Assembly (NCBI GenBank): GCA_021824145.1
Contig: JAKALM010000001.1
Span: 558,001-622,000, forward strand
Direction of reading: 5' to 3'
Length of the DNA stretch: 64,000 bases
From: Bacteroidota bacterium
GTDB lineage: Bacteria; Bacteroidota; Ignavibacteria; Ignavibacteriales; Ignavibacteriaceae
Shown here: piece after piece, positions 17,107 through 27,417 of the stretch
Layout: each line of letters opens with the position of its first letter
Position numbering within the stretch: position 1 is the stretch's first letter
Position numbers and translations under genes: made by a program
Notes under the pieces: model-generated
What the model saw: only the letters and a program-made list of their open reading frames with translations
What the model was told of the DNA's origin: nothing
Database searches by the model: none

Positions 17107-18483
17107 ATGGATATTATAGATTCAAAAAAGAGAAATAAAATATTATTAGTTTTATTTATTGGCGTGCTGATGGGAGCGCTTGATATTGCTATTGTTGGTC
17201 CGGCGCTTCCGGCAATACAAAAGCAATTTAGTATTGATGAAAGAACTGTAGCTTGGATTTTTGCAGTTTATGTTTTATTCAATTTAGTAGGTACGCCTTT
17301 AATGGCAAAGCTTTCAGATACAATGGACAGGCGAAAAATTTATATTCTAGATGTATTGCTTTTTGCTGCAGGTTCATTGATAGTTGCAGTATCACCAAAC
17401 TTTAGTACATTAATAATTGGAAGATCTCTTCAAGGATTTGGAGCAGGGGGAATATTCCCTGTTGCAAGCGCTGTTATTGGAGATACATTCCCGGAAGAGA
17501 AAAGAGGAAGCGCACTTGGACTTATTGGAGCAGTTTTCGGAATAGCATTTATAATTGGACCAGCTTTAGCAGGAGTTTTACTATTACTAAGCTGGCATTG
17601 GCTGTTCATTATAAATATACCAATAGCAGTTGTAATTATATTTATGGCAATTAGAATTCTTCCAAAGAGTGAAGGCAAACCAGGCAGTAAGTTTGATTGG
17701 ACAGGGACTATTTTAATTTCTATTATACTTGCATTTTTAGCTTACAGTTTTAATCAAATAAATTCTTCTGAGTTTATAAAAAGCATAACTTCGTGGGAAG
17801 TACTTCCGTTTATAATTATTTCTTTGGCGCTATTACCAATATTTATAAAGAATGAAAATAAGACTGTTGATCCTCTGTTACGAATGAAATTATTAGCTTC
17901 AAGGCAAGTTGGATTAGTGAGCATACTTGCAATTGGAGCGGGTATTACTGAAGCCGCAGTTGTATTTGTTCCGCCGCTGCTTGTTTCATCTTTTCATGTA
18001 ACTACTTCGCAGGCAAGTTTTATGCTGATACCTATAGTTTTGACAATGGCGATTGGCTCTCCTTCTGCGGGAAGAATGCTTGACAAATTAGGTTCTAAAA
18101 TCGTTTTAATTATCGGATCAACATTACTTACTGGAGGAATGTTTGGGTTAGCATATGCGTCGTCGACTTATTTTGGATTTTATGTTTCTGCTTCTTTAAT
18201 AGGATTGGGAAGCGGTTTTCTAATAGGCGCACCTTTGAGATATATAATGTTGAAGGAGTCTAAGGAAACGGAGAGAGCTTCTGCGCAAGGCGCATTAAGA
18301 TTATTCACAGGAGTTGGGCAATTATTTGGAGGTGCAATTGTTGGAGCGCTTGCAAGTTCACTTGGAGGGGGATTGACCGGACTTCAATCTGCTTACCTTG
18401 CTGTTGGAATATTTTCTGCTTTCTTAATTTTTGTTTCATTCGGGTTAAAAGGTAGAAGAGAAGAATTAAAGAAAGTCGGTTGA
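17107..18483 (+). CDS. MFS multidrug exporter (DHA2/EmrB-like)
   Basis: A 458-aa membrane protein with about 14 hydrophobic segments. Motifs: GALDIAIVGPALPAIQKQF in TM1, motif A-like KLSDTMDRRKIYI in the first cytosolic loop, IIGRSLQGFGAGG in TM4 and the exporter motif C in GAVFGIAFIIGPALAGVLL of TM5, which marks drug/H+ antiporters. Substrates cannot be assigned. There is no regulator next to it and no obvious terminator after it. Confidence 0.88.
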   Translation: MDIIDSKKRNKILLVLFIGVLMGALDIAIVGPALPAIQKQFSIDERTVAWIFAVYVLFNLVGTPLMAKLSDTMDRRKIYILDVLLFAAGSLIVAVSPNFSTLIIGRSLQGFGAGGIFPVASAVIGDTFPEEKRGSALGLIGAVFGIAFIIGPALAGVLLLLSWHWLFIINIPIAVVIIFMAIRILPKSEGKPGSKFDWTGTILISIILAFLAYSFNQINSSEFIKSITSWEVLPFIIISLALLPIFIKNENKTVDPLLRMKLLASRQVGLVSILAIGAGITEAAVVFVPPLLVSSFHVTTSQASFMLIPIVLTMAIGSPSAGRMLDKLGSKIVLIIGSTLLTGGMFGLAYASSTYFGFYVSASLIGLGSGFLIGAPLRYIMLKESKETERASAQGALRLFTGVGQLFGGAIVGALASSLGGGLTGLQSAYLAVGIFSAFLIFVSFGLKGRREELKKVG

Positions 18484-18865
18484 GTATATTTTTAATGTAG
18501 ATTTGAGATTTGGTTAATTTGAAAATTAAGGAATTCTGATACTGCCGCAAGTGGAGCTTGATGCTATTACAAAGATGAGAGATTTATTTTAATGAAGTTT
18601 CAAATTCTTTAGTAAAAGTTTGTGAGCTAAAATATTTTTTCCCCGCAATTCTTTTGAATAATTGGTTTTTCTTACCAAAGGATTTCACGCAAAATTATTT
18701 ACGTTTTACCACTTCGTTTAATATTTTTCTGAAATTAGAAGATTATGCAAACATCATGCGTAACCCAATTAACTGAAATTTTAGCAATAACTTACGATAA
18801 TAAATATGAATTGGAATATTCGGTAAAAATGTTATAACTTTATTATAAATAGTTAGCAGCATCTA
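18484..18865. other. 382-nt spacer without recognised genes
   Basis: AT-rich spacer between the exporter and the large sensor kinase. I see no coding frame, no strong hairpin and no recognisable promoter. A short GC-richer patch around 18540-18575 stands out mildly but does not resemble anything I know. Confidence 0.5.
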
Positions 18866-21800
18866 ATGAAAAACAGCTCGTCTGTAAAAAATAGAATTCC
18901 ATTTGGATTTATAGCATTATACGTTTTTATTTTTATTGCTATAATTTCGGCGGCATACATTATTTACTACAACCAAAAAAAATCAATAGAAAAAGATAAA
19001 GAAGACCTTCTTGTATATATTTCTCGATTGAAATTGGGTGAAATAATTAGCTGGCGCGAAGATAAAATTGATGATGCAAAAGTTATAACTAATGAAGATT
19101 ATTTAAAAGAAGAGATAAGCAGCTTTATTAACGATAATACCAACAAGAAAAAAAGATTAAAGCTGTTAAATCAATTTAATGCATTTCTGAGAGACCAAGA
19201 TTATGATAAAGTTATTTTAGTTGATAAAAAAAATATTCCGATTTTAACAACCGGAGGTGTCCTAAAAAATATAAATATAAATGAAAAGATTAATGTTGAA
19301 AGAGCAGTAAAATTAAATAAAATTATTTTTTCAGATTTTTTTATAGACAGTATATCGCAGAACATTTATCTTGATATGACAATTCCAATACTAGATTCAG
19401 CAACCAAAGCAACGTCAGCTTTAATATTTAGAATTAATCCCAATTATTCATTATATCCTCTAATTCGAACCTGGCCAATGTCGGATAAAACATCTGAAAC
19501 TGTTTTGTTTGAAAAGAGAGGAGATAAAATTGTTAACTTAAGTGAATTGTTATACAAAAAAACTAGTCCATTAAAGTATTCACTTCCGTTGGCTAATTCT
19601 AAAGTTCCTGCCGCAGAATATATAAGAGGAAAAAGAGGAATACTTAAAAGCATAGACTATCGCGGCAAAGAAGTCGTCTCTTACGGACAAAAAATACCGG
19701 ATACTGACTGGTACCTGCTGACCAAAATAGATGAAGAGGAAATATATTCAGGCGTTAGAGGATTATTCATAATAATTTTAATTGTTGCGGTACTATTAAT
19801 AATTATAGTAGGGTTTATATTAGCATTTCTATTAAATAGGCAGGCGCGAAAACATTACTTAGAAATAATTGAAATAGAAGAGAGCAAAAAAGTACTTAAG
19901 GATAATTATGAAAATCTTTTGCGGAATGCTAATGATTTGGTGTTTGTTTTTGATGAATATGGAAAATTTAAGTTTGTAAATAAAAAAGTTATCGATTATT
20001 ACGGATATTCAGAAGATGAAATATTTAAGCTGAAAGTAAAAGATATTAACGCAAAAGGCACAAAGATTAATTTTGATGAAATAAAAGAAAAGGTTTTTGA
20101 AAGCAAAGGGTATATATTCGAAAGCGAACATAAGAAAAAAGATGGAACAGTTTTCCCAGTTGAAATAAGCTCGCAAGTTATAGAAATAGATGGACAAAAA
20201 TATTTTCAGAGTTTTGCAAGAGATATATCGGAACGGAAGATTTTTGAGGGGAAAATAAAGCGGTTAAACAGAGTTTATTCAGTACTTAGCAATATTAACC
20301 AAACAATTGTAAGAATAAAAGATAAAGAAAAATTATTTGAAGAAACATGTAAAATAGCTTTGAATGACGGCGGCTTTCAATTAGTCTGGATTGGGATATT
20401 AAATAAGCAAAATGGGAATTTAGATATTGTATCGAGTTATGGCGATGTATATGATTACCTGGAAAATCTTAATATAAATCCACATAAACCTGAAACGATG
20501 TTAGGACCAACAGGGCTGTGCTTAACATTAGGAAAGCATCAAATTTCAAATGATATTGAAAATGACCCTAAAATGGAACAATGGCGAGCAAGAGCTCTTA
20601 AATATAATTTCCAATCATCAGCATCATTTCCTTTAATTTTAAATGAGAAAGTTGTTGGTAACATAACTTTACTTTCCAACAAGAAAAATTTCTTTGATGA
20701 AGAAGAGATAAAACTACTTGATGAACTGGCAAGCGATATTTCATATGCCATAGAATTTTTGGATGGTGAAGAAAAGAGAAGGAGCATCGAGGAAGAACTT
20801 CAAAAAAGTTTTGAAAGATATAAAAAATTATTTGAAAACAATCCTAATCCTATGTGGGTATACGACGCAGATACTTTACAATTTAAAGATGTTAACAAAA
20901 CAGCAATCAGACAGTATGGTTATTCGCGTGAAGAGTTTTTATCAATGACACTAAAAGATATTAGACCGGCAGAAGATATTCCAGATTTATTGAAAAATAT
21001 TAGCACATCTATAGAAGAATATCAGAAATCCGGTATATGGCGTCATAAGAAAAAAGATAATACAATTATTTATGTAGAAATAAAATCTAATTTGCTTCCA
21101 GACTTAGAAAATAAAAATTACCGTATTGTTTTAGTTAATGATGTAACTGAAAGATTAAAAGCAGAAGAAGCATTAAGATTAAGTGAAGAACGAATGAGAG
21201 TAATTGTTGAAGGCACACCGCATCTTTTCTTTTACGTTCAGGATTCAAACGCTAACAATTTATATGTTTCGCCAACTGTAGAACAAATAACTGGGTATAC
21301 AGTAAATCAATGGCTTAATCAAAGGGACTGGTTTATAACAGATTCAGAAACAAATAATATTGCAAGAAAAGTTACACAAGCTCATTTAAAAGGAGAATTT
21401 ACAGAAACACCAATAGAACTAGAAGTTAGGCACATTGACGGGCATACAATAGTTTTGGAAGCATATGAAAGCCCAATAATAAAAGACGGAAAAGTGATAG
21501 GCACTCAAGGAGTAGCACATGATATTACGGAAAGGAAAAAGGCTGAAAAAGCTTTGCAGGAAAGCGAAGAGAGATTTAGAACTTTATATGAAAATTCGAT
21601 GGTGGGAATATATAGAACAACTCCGGATGGCAAGATATTAATGGCAAATCCAGCCTTGTTAAAAATGCTGGGTTATAATTCATTTGAAGAAATAACAAAT
21701 AGAAATTTGGAAGAAAAAGGTTATGAGCCATCATACAACCGTTCTCTCTTTATAGAGAAAATAGAAAAAGACGGAAAAGTAATTGGATTTGAATCGGCAT

Positions 21801-23377
21801 GGATTAAAGCAAATGGGGACTTAATTTATATTCGCGAAAATGCGCAAGCTATACGAGATCAAAATGGAAAAACTCTATATTATGATGGAATAGTTGAAGA
21901 TGTAACTGCGCGTAAGCAAGCCGAAGATGAACTTAAAAAATTTTTCATAGCAACTGAACAAAGCCCCGCTTCTATAATTATTACAGATGTAAAAGGAAAC
22001 ATTGAATATGTAAATACAAAAGTTACAGAGATATCTGGTTATACTTTAGATGAAATAAGAGGAAAGAATCCAAGAATATTTCAATCGGGAAGTAAAACAA
22101 AAGAAGAATATCAATTACTTTGGGATAAGATATTAAGCGGCGAGCAATGGAGAGGTGAATTTAAAAATAAGCGAAAAAACGGAACAATTTTCTGGGTATC
22201 TGCATCCATATCGGCAATAAAAAATAGTGAAGGGGAAATAACCCATTTTATTGCAGTGGAAGAAGATATTACAGAAAGAAAGAAGACTGAACAATTAATA
22301 CTAAAGTCAGAAGCAGAATTCCGTTCTGTTTGGGAAAGTTCGAACGATGCAATGAGGCTTTGCAGTGATGATGGAACTATACTAAGAGTTAATAAGGCTT
22401 TCTGTAAACTATTTGAAAAACAGGAAAGTGAATTTATAGGTGAAAGCTACCAAAAAGCATACATGTTTAAGGAAAATGCACCGAAAATATTTAGGGAAGT
22501 AGTTGAAAACAATAAAGTAATCCCTAAACAGGAATCCGAAGTTGAAATGTGGAACGGGAAAAAAATATGGCTGGAGATTTCAAATTCTGTAATTGTACTA
22601 TCTGATACAAGAATGGTGTTAAGTATATTTAGGGATATATCAGAAAGAAAAGCATATGAGGCTGAATTAAGAGATGCAAAAGAAAAAGCAGAAGAAGCTA
22701 ATAAAACGAAAGATCTTTTTTTAGCAAATATGAGTCATGAGTTAAGAACTCCTTTGATTGGAATTTTAGGATACTCAGATATTCTTGTAGATATTTTAGA
22801 AGACAGAGAACAAATTGAAATGGCAAGAGGAGTAAACAGATCTGGAAATAGATTACTCAAAACTCTTAATTTATTATTAGACTTGACTAGATTAAAATCA
22901 GAAAAATTTGAGACTGCCATTGCAGAAAAAGATATAACTGAAGAATTAAAATTCGCATATCAAATGTTCAAAGGAGCAGCATTAGATAAAAAATTAGATC
23001 TTATTCTTCAAATAAAGGATGAAAAACTATTAGTTAAAGTAGATTCAAGCATGCTGCTTGTTATTTTGGAAAACTTGATTAACAATGCTATAAAATTTAC
23101 AAATACTGGAAGCATAACAATAATTGCAGGTAAAGAAAATGACAAAGAAGTTTTTATAAAAGTAAAAGATACGGGAATAGGAATTGAGGAAAAATATTTT
23201 GGAAAAATATTTGAAGAGTTTAGGCAAGTAAGCGAAGGAACGAATCGAGATTTTCAGGGCACGGGATTGGGCCTATCTATAACAAAAAAGTATGTTGAGA
23301 TGTTAAATGGTTCAATTGAACTTGAAAGTAAATTAAACGAGGGATCAACATTTACAGTTAAATTGCCTTCTGTTTAG
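18866..23377 (+). CDS. Large membrane sensor histidine kinase (Cache-like, multi-PAS, GAF)
   Basis: A 1503-aa membrane kinase. TM1 spans about residues 12-34, then an extracytoplasmic Cache-like sensor to about 295, and TM2 about 298-325 (FIIILIVAVLLIIIVGFILA). The cytoplasmic part reads PAS (345-470), GAF (475-630), and then five further PAS units up to about 1265, several closed by the DITERKKAE-type linker. The DHp H-box LANMSHELRTPLIGILGYSD has its His at 1291. The ATPase has NNAIKFTNTGS, DTGIGIEEKYF and GTGLGLSITKKY. There is no receiver. It precedes two chemoreceptor genes and may tune motility, but no partner is adjacent. Confidence 0.92.
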   Translation: MKNSSSVKNRIPFGFIALYVFIFIAIISAAYIIYYNQKKSIEKDKEDLLVYISRLKLGEIISWREDKIDDAKVITNEDYLKEEISSFINDNTNKKKRLKLLNQFNAFLRDQDYDKVILVDKKNIPILTTGGVLKNININEKINVERAVKLNKIIFSDFFIDSISQNIYLDMTIPILDSATKATSALIFRINPNYSLYPLIRTWPMSDKTSETVLFEKRGDKIVNLSELLYKKTSPLKYSLPLANSKVPAAEYIRGKRGILKSIDYRGKEVVSYGQKIPDTDWYLLTKIDEEEIYSGVRGLFIIILIVAVLLIIIVGFILAFLLNRQARKHYLEIIEIEESKKVLKDNYENLLRNANDLVFVFDEYGKFKFVNKKVIDYYGYSEDEIFKLKVKDINAKGTKINFDEIKEKVFESKGYIFESEHKKKDGTVFPVEISSQVIEIDGQKYFQSFARDISERKIFEGKIKRLNRVYSVLSNINQTIVRIKDKEKLFEETCKIALNDGGFQLVWIGILNKQNGNLDIVSSYGDVYDYLENLNINPHKPETMLGPTGLCLTLGKHQISNDIENDPKMEQWRARALKYNFQSSASFPLILNEKVVGNITLLSNKKNFFDEEEIKLLDELASDISYAIEFLDGEEKRRSIEEELQKSFERYKKLFENNPNPMWVYDADTLQFKDVNKTAIRQYGYSREEFLSMTLKDIRPAEDIPDLLKNISTSIEEYQKSGIWRHKKKDNTIIYVEIKSNLLPDLENKNYRIVLVNDVTERLKAEEALRLSEERMRVIVEGTPHLFFYVQDSNANNLYVSPTVEQITGYTVNQWLNQRDWFITDSETNNIARKVTQAHLKGEFTETPIELEVRHIDGHTIVLEAYESPIIKDGKVIGTQGVAHDITERKKAEKALQESEERFRTLYENSMVGIYRTTPDGKILMANPALLKMLGYNSFEEITNRNLEEKGYEPSYNRSLFIEKIEKDGKVIGFESAWIKANGDLIYIRENAQAIRDQNGKTLYYDGIVEDVTARKQAEDELKKFFIATEQSPASIIITDVKGNIEYVNTKVTEISGYTLDEIRGKNPRIFQSGSKTKEEYQLLWDKILSGEQWRGEFKNKRKNGTIFWVSASISAIKNSEGEITHFIAVEEDITERKKTEQLILKSEAEFRSVWESSNDAMRLCSDDGTILRVNKAFCKLFEKQESEFIGESYQKAYMFKENAPKIFREVVENNKVIPKQESEVEMWNGKKIWLEISNSVIVLSDTRMVLSIFRDISERKAYEAELRDAKEKAEEANKTKDLFLANMSHELRTPLIGILGYSDILVDILEDREQIEMARGVNRSGNRLLKTLNLLLDLTRLKSEKFETAIAEKDITEELKFAYQMFKGAALDKKLDLILQIKDEKLLVKVDSSMLLVILENLINNAIKFTNTGSITIIAGKENDKEVFIKVKDTGIGIEEKYFGKIFEEFRQVSEGTNRDFQGTGLGLSITKKYVEMLNGSIELESKLNEGSTFTVKLPSV

Positions 23378-23505
23378 TATTAGGATATATAAAATAAAAG
23401 GGATTCAAATCGAATTTTTATAAATAATTTTGAAATTAGCGTTAACTATTTTTATAAATCTTCGATAATAAGCAAAGTGGTTGTATAATTTTAAAGGGAT
23501 CTTTA

Positions 23506-25176
23506 ATGCATACTATTAACAATTTAAGCATTAAAACAAAGCTTTCATCAAGCTTTATATTAATTGCTGTATTATCTACTTTGATTAATTCATGGGAGAA
23601 TTCGGGTTTTCACTTCCTAGAAAATATTTTGTTTTCTATGATCATAAATGTTCTAATAGCTTTTTTAATAGGAATTATTGTATCAAAAATAATTACTAAA
23701 TCACTTACAAAAATAAGTTACTTGATAAATGAAATAGACAAAGGGCATCTGAAAGAAAGAATAGAAATATTCTCAAAAGATGAATTAGGGAAAATGGCTG
23801 CTGCCACAAATCAACTTGCAGAAGACCTGGATAAATATTTAGTCGATAGTATGAAAAGAATTTCCAATGGTGATTTTAATTTTGAAATTCCACAAACAGA
23901 TAGCAGAAGTGAGATTTCACCGGCTTTAAATGGAACAACGAGGGCATTGAGAGAACTTAAAAAAGAGACAGTTGCATTAACTAATTTTTGTTTAGAAGGC
24001 AAGCTGAACGAAAGAGGAAATTTAAATAAATTTAACGGCGGTTATAAAGAAATAGTTCAAGGGATGAATAATATTTTGGATGCTGTTATTTTGCCGATCA
24101 AAGAAGGCTCTGATGTGTTAGCAGTAATGGCAACCGGCGATTTAACCGTAAGAGTAAAAGGTGAATATCAAGGTGAACATCAAGTAATTAAAAATAGCAT
24201 CAATCAGCTAGGAGAATCGTTAGAAGAAATTATTAGCGAAGTACATGAATCTATTTCCGCAACAGCAAGTTCTTCAAATGAAATTTCATCGAGCACCGAA
24301 GAGATGGCAGCAGGATCTTTAGAACAAAGCCAGCAAGCAAGCGAAGTAGCAAGCGCAGTAGAACAAATGACTAAGACAATAATCGAGACAACAAAAAATG
24401 TAAATGAAGCTGCAGAATCATCAAAAAGATACGGTGATGTAGCAAAAGAAGGCGGCAATGTAGTAAATGAAACAATTAGAGGAATGAATCGTATATCTGA
24501 AGTTGTAAAGAAATCAGCAGAAACAGTACAACAGCTTGGCAAAAGCAGCGAAGAAATAGGTGAAATTATACAAGTAATTGATGACATAGCCGATCAAACT
24601 AATTTACTGGCATTAAATGCAGCAATAGAAGCTGCGCGCGCTGGAGAACAGGGAAGAGGCTTTGCTGTGGTAGCCGATGAAGTAAGAAAACTTGCAGAAC
24701 GAACAACCAAAGCAACAAAAGAAATTGCATTGATGATTAAACAAATTCAGAAAGATACAGATGGCGCAGTTGTATCGATGGAAGAGGGTACAATAGAAGT
24801 TGAGAAAGGTAAGCAACTTGCAGATAAAGCAGGAGAGTCATTAAACCAGATAATAAGCGGAGCTGGAGAAGTTGTAAATATTATTACACAAGTTGCTGCT
24901 GCAAGCGAAGAACAATCATCTGCATCAGAACAAATTAGCAAAAATATAGAAGCAATAAGCAGTGTAACTCAGCAAGGCAGCGCTGGAGTTCAGCAAATAG
25001 CAAAGGCAGCAGAAGATTTGAATAGATTGACAAATCATTTAGAACAATTAATATCCAAATTTAAAATTTCAAATAGTAAACATTCCTTAAAGAATGATGA
25101 AAAACATTCTTATTCAAACAGGATAGAAAAGGGCAATACTTTTGTAAGGCATAATGGGCATATTGTAAATGAATGA
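23506..25176 (+). CDS. Methyl-accepting chemotaxis protein 1
   Basis: A 556-aa chemoreceptor. Two membrane segments (about 14-26 and 43-66) enclose only a short periplasmic loop, so it has no classical ligand domain and probably senses in the membrane or cytoplasm. A HAMP domain (66-120) is followed by further HAMP-like units (about 120-240). The signalling hairpin contains [36 protein letters not shown] and flanking Glu/Gln-rich methylation helices. Closely paralogous to the next receptor. No cheA or cheW is in the window. Confidence 0.93.
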   Translation: MHTINNLSIKTKLSSSFILIAVLSTLINSWENSGFHFLENILFSMIINVLIAFLIGIIVSKIITKSLTKISYLINEIDKGHLKERIEIFSKDELGKMAAATNQLAEDLDKYLVDSMKRISNGDFNFEIPQTDSRSEISPALNGTTRALRELKKETVALTNFCLEGKLNERGNLNKFNGGYKEIVQGMNNILDAVILPIKEGSDVLAVMATGDLTVRVKGEYQGEHQVIKNSINQLGESLEEIISEVHESISATASSSNEISSSTEEMAAGSLEQSQQASEVASAVEQMTKTIIETTKNVNEAAESSKRYGDVAKEGGNVVNETIRGMNRISEVVKKSAETVQQLGKSSEEIGEIIQVIDDIADQTNLLALNAAIEAARAGEQGRGFAVVADEVRKLAERTTKATKEIALMIKQIQKDTDGAVVSMEEGTIEVEKGKQLADKAGESLNQIISGAGEVVNIITQVAAASEEQSSASEQISKNIEAISSVTQQGSAGVQQIAKAAEDLNRLTNHLEQLISKFKISNSKHSLKNDEKHSYSNRIEKGNTFVRHNGHIVNE

Positions 25177-25631
25177 ATTTATTAATTGGAGTTAAAAAAT
25201 CTTTAGTAATCTTTGTCTTGATAATAATCGAATCAATTAAGTTTAAAATTAAGTCCAAGAGCAAAAGCAAGGTTTACCAGTGAAACTTCAATAATAAAAT
25301 AAATTTTACTTAAGAAAAAAAACTACTTAGATTATATTAGAAAGAACCATTCTTAAAGCTAAACAAAGTATCTATAAATTCGATAATAATAGTGAAGAAT
25401 TACAAAAATTTGTTAATTGTTCAGCAAGAGTTATTATTCAATTTATAATTCTCACTTGCTAGTAAAAAATAATATCATAATTAAGAACTAAAAATCAAAT
25501 TATAATATTCGAATAATTTTACTACGCTTATTACTCAAAAAAATTATCACAAAAAATTACGATAAGGATATTCCTCTTATCGAGATAAAAATTCAATAAT
25601 TATTATTTATAAAACAATTTGGACTAAAAAA
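25177..25631. other. 455-nt AT-rich spacer between the chemoreceptors
   Basis: No plausible coding frame. The only structure I find is a small hairpin, CGATAAG (25560-25566) with CTTATCG (25576-25582) around a 9-nt loop, about 50 nt before the second receptor start. It could be a leader hairpin or an operator. The rest is very AT-rich. Confidence 0.45.
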
Positions 25632-27236
25632 ATGCAGAGATTCAATGATTTAAGTATAAGGGCTAAGCTTTCATGGAGTTTTATTTTAATAGCTGTTATT
25701 TCAACTTTGATAAGTATATCTATCTACTCAAAAGTTACAGATATTAACCATTTAGTTTTAATATTAACAATAAATGTAATACTTGCAATAATAATGGGAA
25801 TTTTTGTTGCCAAAATAATTTCGAAATCCTTGAAGAAAGTAATTCATTTATTAGATGAATTGAGCAAAGGGCACTTTAGCAGCAGACTAAGATTTAATGT
25901 AAAAGATGAAATCGGAGTAATGTGTTCCGAAATTGATAAGTTCGCCGAGCATTTAAATAAAAATATAGTTGGAAGCATAAAGAAAATTTCCGAAGGCGAT
26001 TTGGATTTTGAAATAGTTAAGAGAGACGCAAAAGATGAATTTGCCATAGCAATTACTAAAATTACAGAGACACTAAAAGAATTGAAAAACGAATCAAATT
26101 TATTAGTGATAGCTTATACCGAAGGAGAAACGAACTATAGAATAGATACAAATAAATTTAAAGGTGCATATAAGGAAATTGTTGAAGAAACAAATAAAAC
26201 AATTAATGAAATAATTATGGTTGTTAGAGACGGTTATGCAATTATGCAAAAGCTTACAGAAGGAGATTTAACAGCCAGAATGGAAAAAGAGTACAAAGGA
26301 AATTTCAACTGGTATAAGAATTATATTAATAATCTTGGCAAAGCGCTTCATAAGTTGGTTTTAGAGATGAGAGAAGCAATAAATGCAGTTGCCAGTTCAT
26401 CGACTGAAATAACATCGAGCGCTGAAGAACTAGCGCTTGGTTCTGAAGAACAAAGTAAACAAGCAGGGGAAGTAGCACGAGCGGTAGATGAAATGACAAA
26501 AACAATATTTGATACTACTAAAAATATTAATATAGCGTCTGAAGCATCAAGAAAATATGGTGAAATTGCAAAAGACGGAGGAAGAGTAGTAAGCGAAACA
26601 ATTAATGGAATGAACAGAATTTCCGATGTAGTTAAAAAGTCTGCTGAAACCGTACAGCAGCTTGGCAAAAGCAGCGAACAGATCGGAGAAATTATACAGG
26701 TAATAGATGATATTGCAGACCAAACAAATCTATTAGCATTAAATGCAGCAATAGAAGCAGCGCGCGCCGGAGAGCAGGGAAGAGGTTTTGCGGTTGTTGC
26801 AGATGAAGTAAGAAAACTTGCCGAAAGAACGACAAAAGCTACTAAGGAAATTGCAACAATGATAAGGCAAATACAAAAAGATACCGAAGGTGCAGTAGTG
26901 TCAATGAATGAAGGAACGAATGAAGTTGTCCGAGGAAAACAATTAGCAGATAAAGCAGGCGAATCATTACAACAAATTATAAGCGGCGCTGATCAAGTGG
27001 TAAATATAATTACTCAAGTAGCTGCAGCAAGTGAAGAACAATCCTCTGCATCAGAGCAAATAAGTAAAAATATTGAAGCAATAAGCAGCGTATCGCAGCA
27101 AGGCACTGAAGGAGTTCAGCAGATAGCAAAAGCCGCAGAAGATTTAAATCATCTTACATTGAATTTAGATAATTTAGTTAGGAAATTTAAGATCGATAAT
27201 ACAAGTATAAAAGAATTAACATACTCATACAAATGA
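25632..27236 (+). CDS. Methyl-accepting chemotaxis protein 2
   Basis: A 534-aa paralogue of the preceding receptor with the same plan: two N-terminal membrane segments with a very short loop (about 13-31, 37-62), tandem HAMP-like units to about 235, then the coiled-coil signalling domain. From about residue 300 to the end the two are nearly identical (for example [15 protein letters not shown] and [20 protein letters not shown]), while the N-terminal halves diverge, as expected for a duplication with different inputs but the same CheA/CheW partners. Confidence 0.93.
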   Translation: MQRFNDLSIRAKLSWSFILIAVISTLISISIYSKVTDINHLVLILTINVILAIIMGIFVAKIISKSLKKVIHLLDELSKGHFSSRLRFNVKDEIGVMCSEIDKFAEHLNKNIVGSIKKISEGDLDFEIVKRDAKDEFAIAITKITETLKELKNESNLLVIAYTEGETNYRIDTNKFKGAYKEIVEETNKTINEIIMVVRDGYAIMQKLTEGDLTARMEKEYKGNFNWYKNYINNLGKALHKLVLEMREAINAVASSSTEITSSAEELALGSEEQSKQAGEVARAVDEMTKTIFDTTKNINIASEASRKYGEIAKDGGRVVSETINGMNRISDVVKKSAETVQQLGKSSEQIGEIIQVIDDIADQTNLLALNAAIEAARAGEQGRGFAVVADEVRKLAERTTKATKEIATMIRQIQKDTEGAVVSMNEGTNEVVRGKQLADKAGESLQQIISGADQVVNIITQVAAASEEQSSASEQISKNIEAISSVSQQGTEGVQQIAKAAEDLNHLTLNLDNLVRKFKIDNTSIKELTYSYK

Positions 27237-27311
27237 AATGGAAATGGTAAAAATCTATATTAGATTATATTAATTAAGTGCAAAGCTTTATTGAGGGAAT
27301 TAAGTTACTTG

Positions 27312-27341
27312 TTGACAATTACCCCCCCCCCCCATTATATT
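27312..27341 (+). promoter_or_regulatory. Promoter with a 12-C tract between -35 and -10
   Basis: TTGACA at 27312-27317 is a perfect -35 match. It is followed by a spacer holding twelve consecutive C residues (27322-27333) and a -10-like TATATT at 27336-27341 (spacer 18), which also approximates the Bacteroidota TAnnTTTG element. The next gene starts at 27418. A stop codon in the gene's frame at 27370 shows that the tract is not coding. Length change by slippage would alter the -35/-10 distance and hence transcription. Confidence 0.6.
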
Positions 27342-27417
27342 TTGTAAAACAAAATTAACAGTTCTTAGCTGAGTATTGTTCCTTTCATATTTTTATAAAC
27401 ATGGGAGAAGAAGAGCG

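Noticed and set aside
23506-27236. The near-identical 3' halves of the two chemoreceptor genes as a recombination hotspot
   Set aside because: High similarity of MCP signalling domains is normal because they share CheA/CheW contacts; the DNA differs at many silent sites, so recent conversion is not indicated.
27376-27417. Upstream TTG start for the LuxR-family gene
   Set aside because: It adds 14 residues without domain similarity and has no ribosome binding site; ATG 27418 follows a purine-rich stretch.
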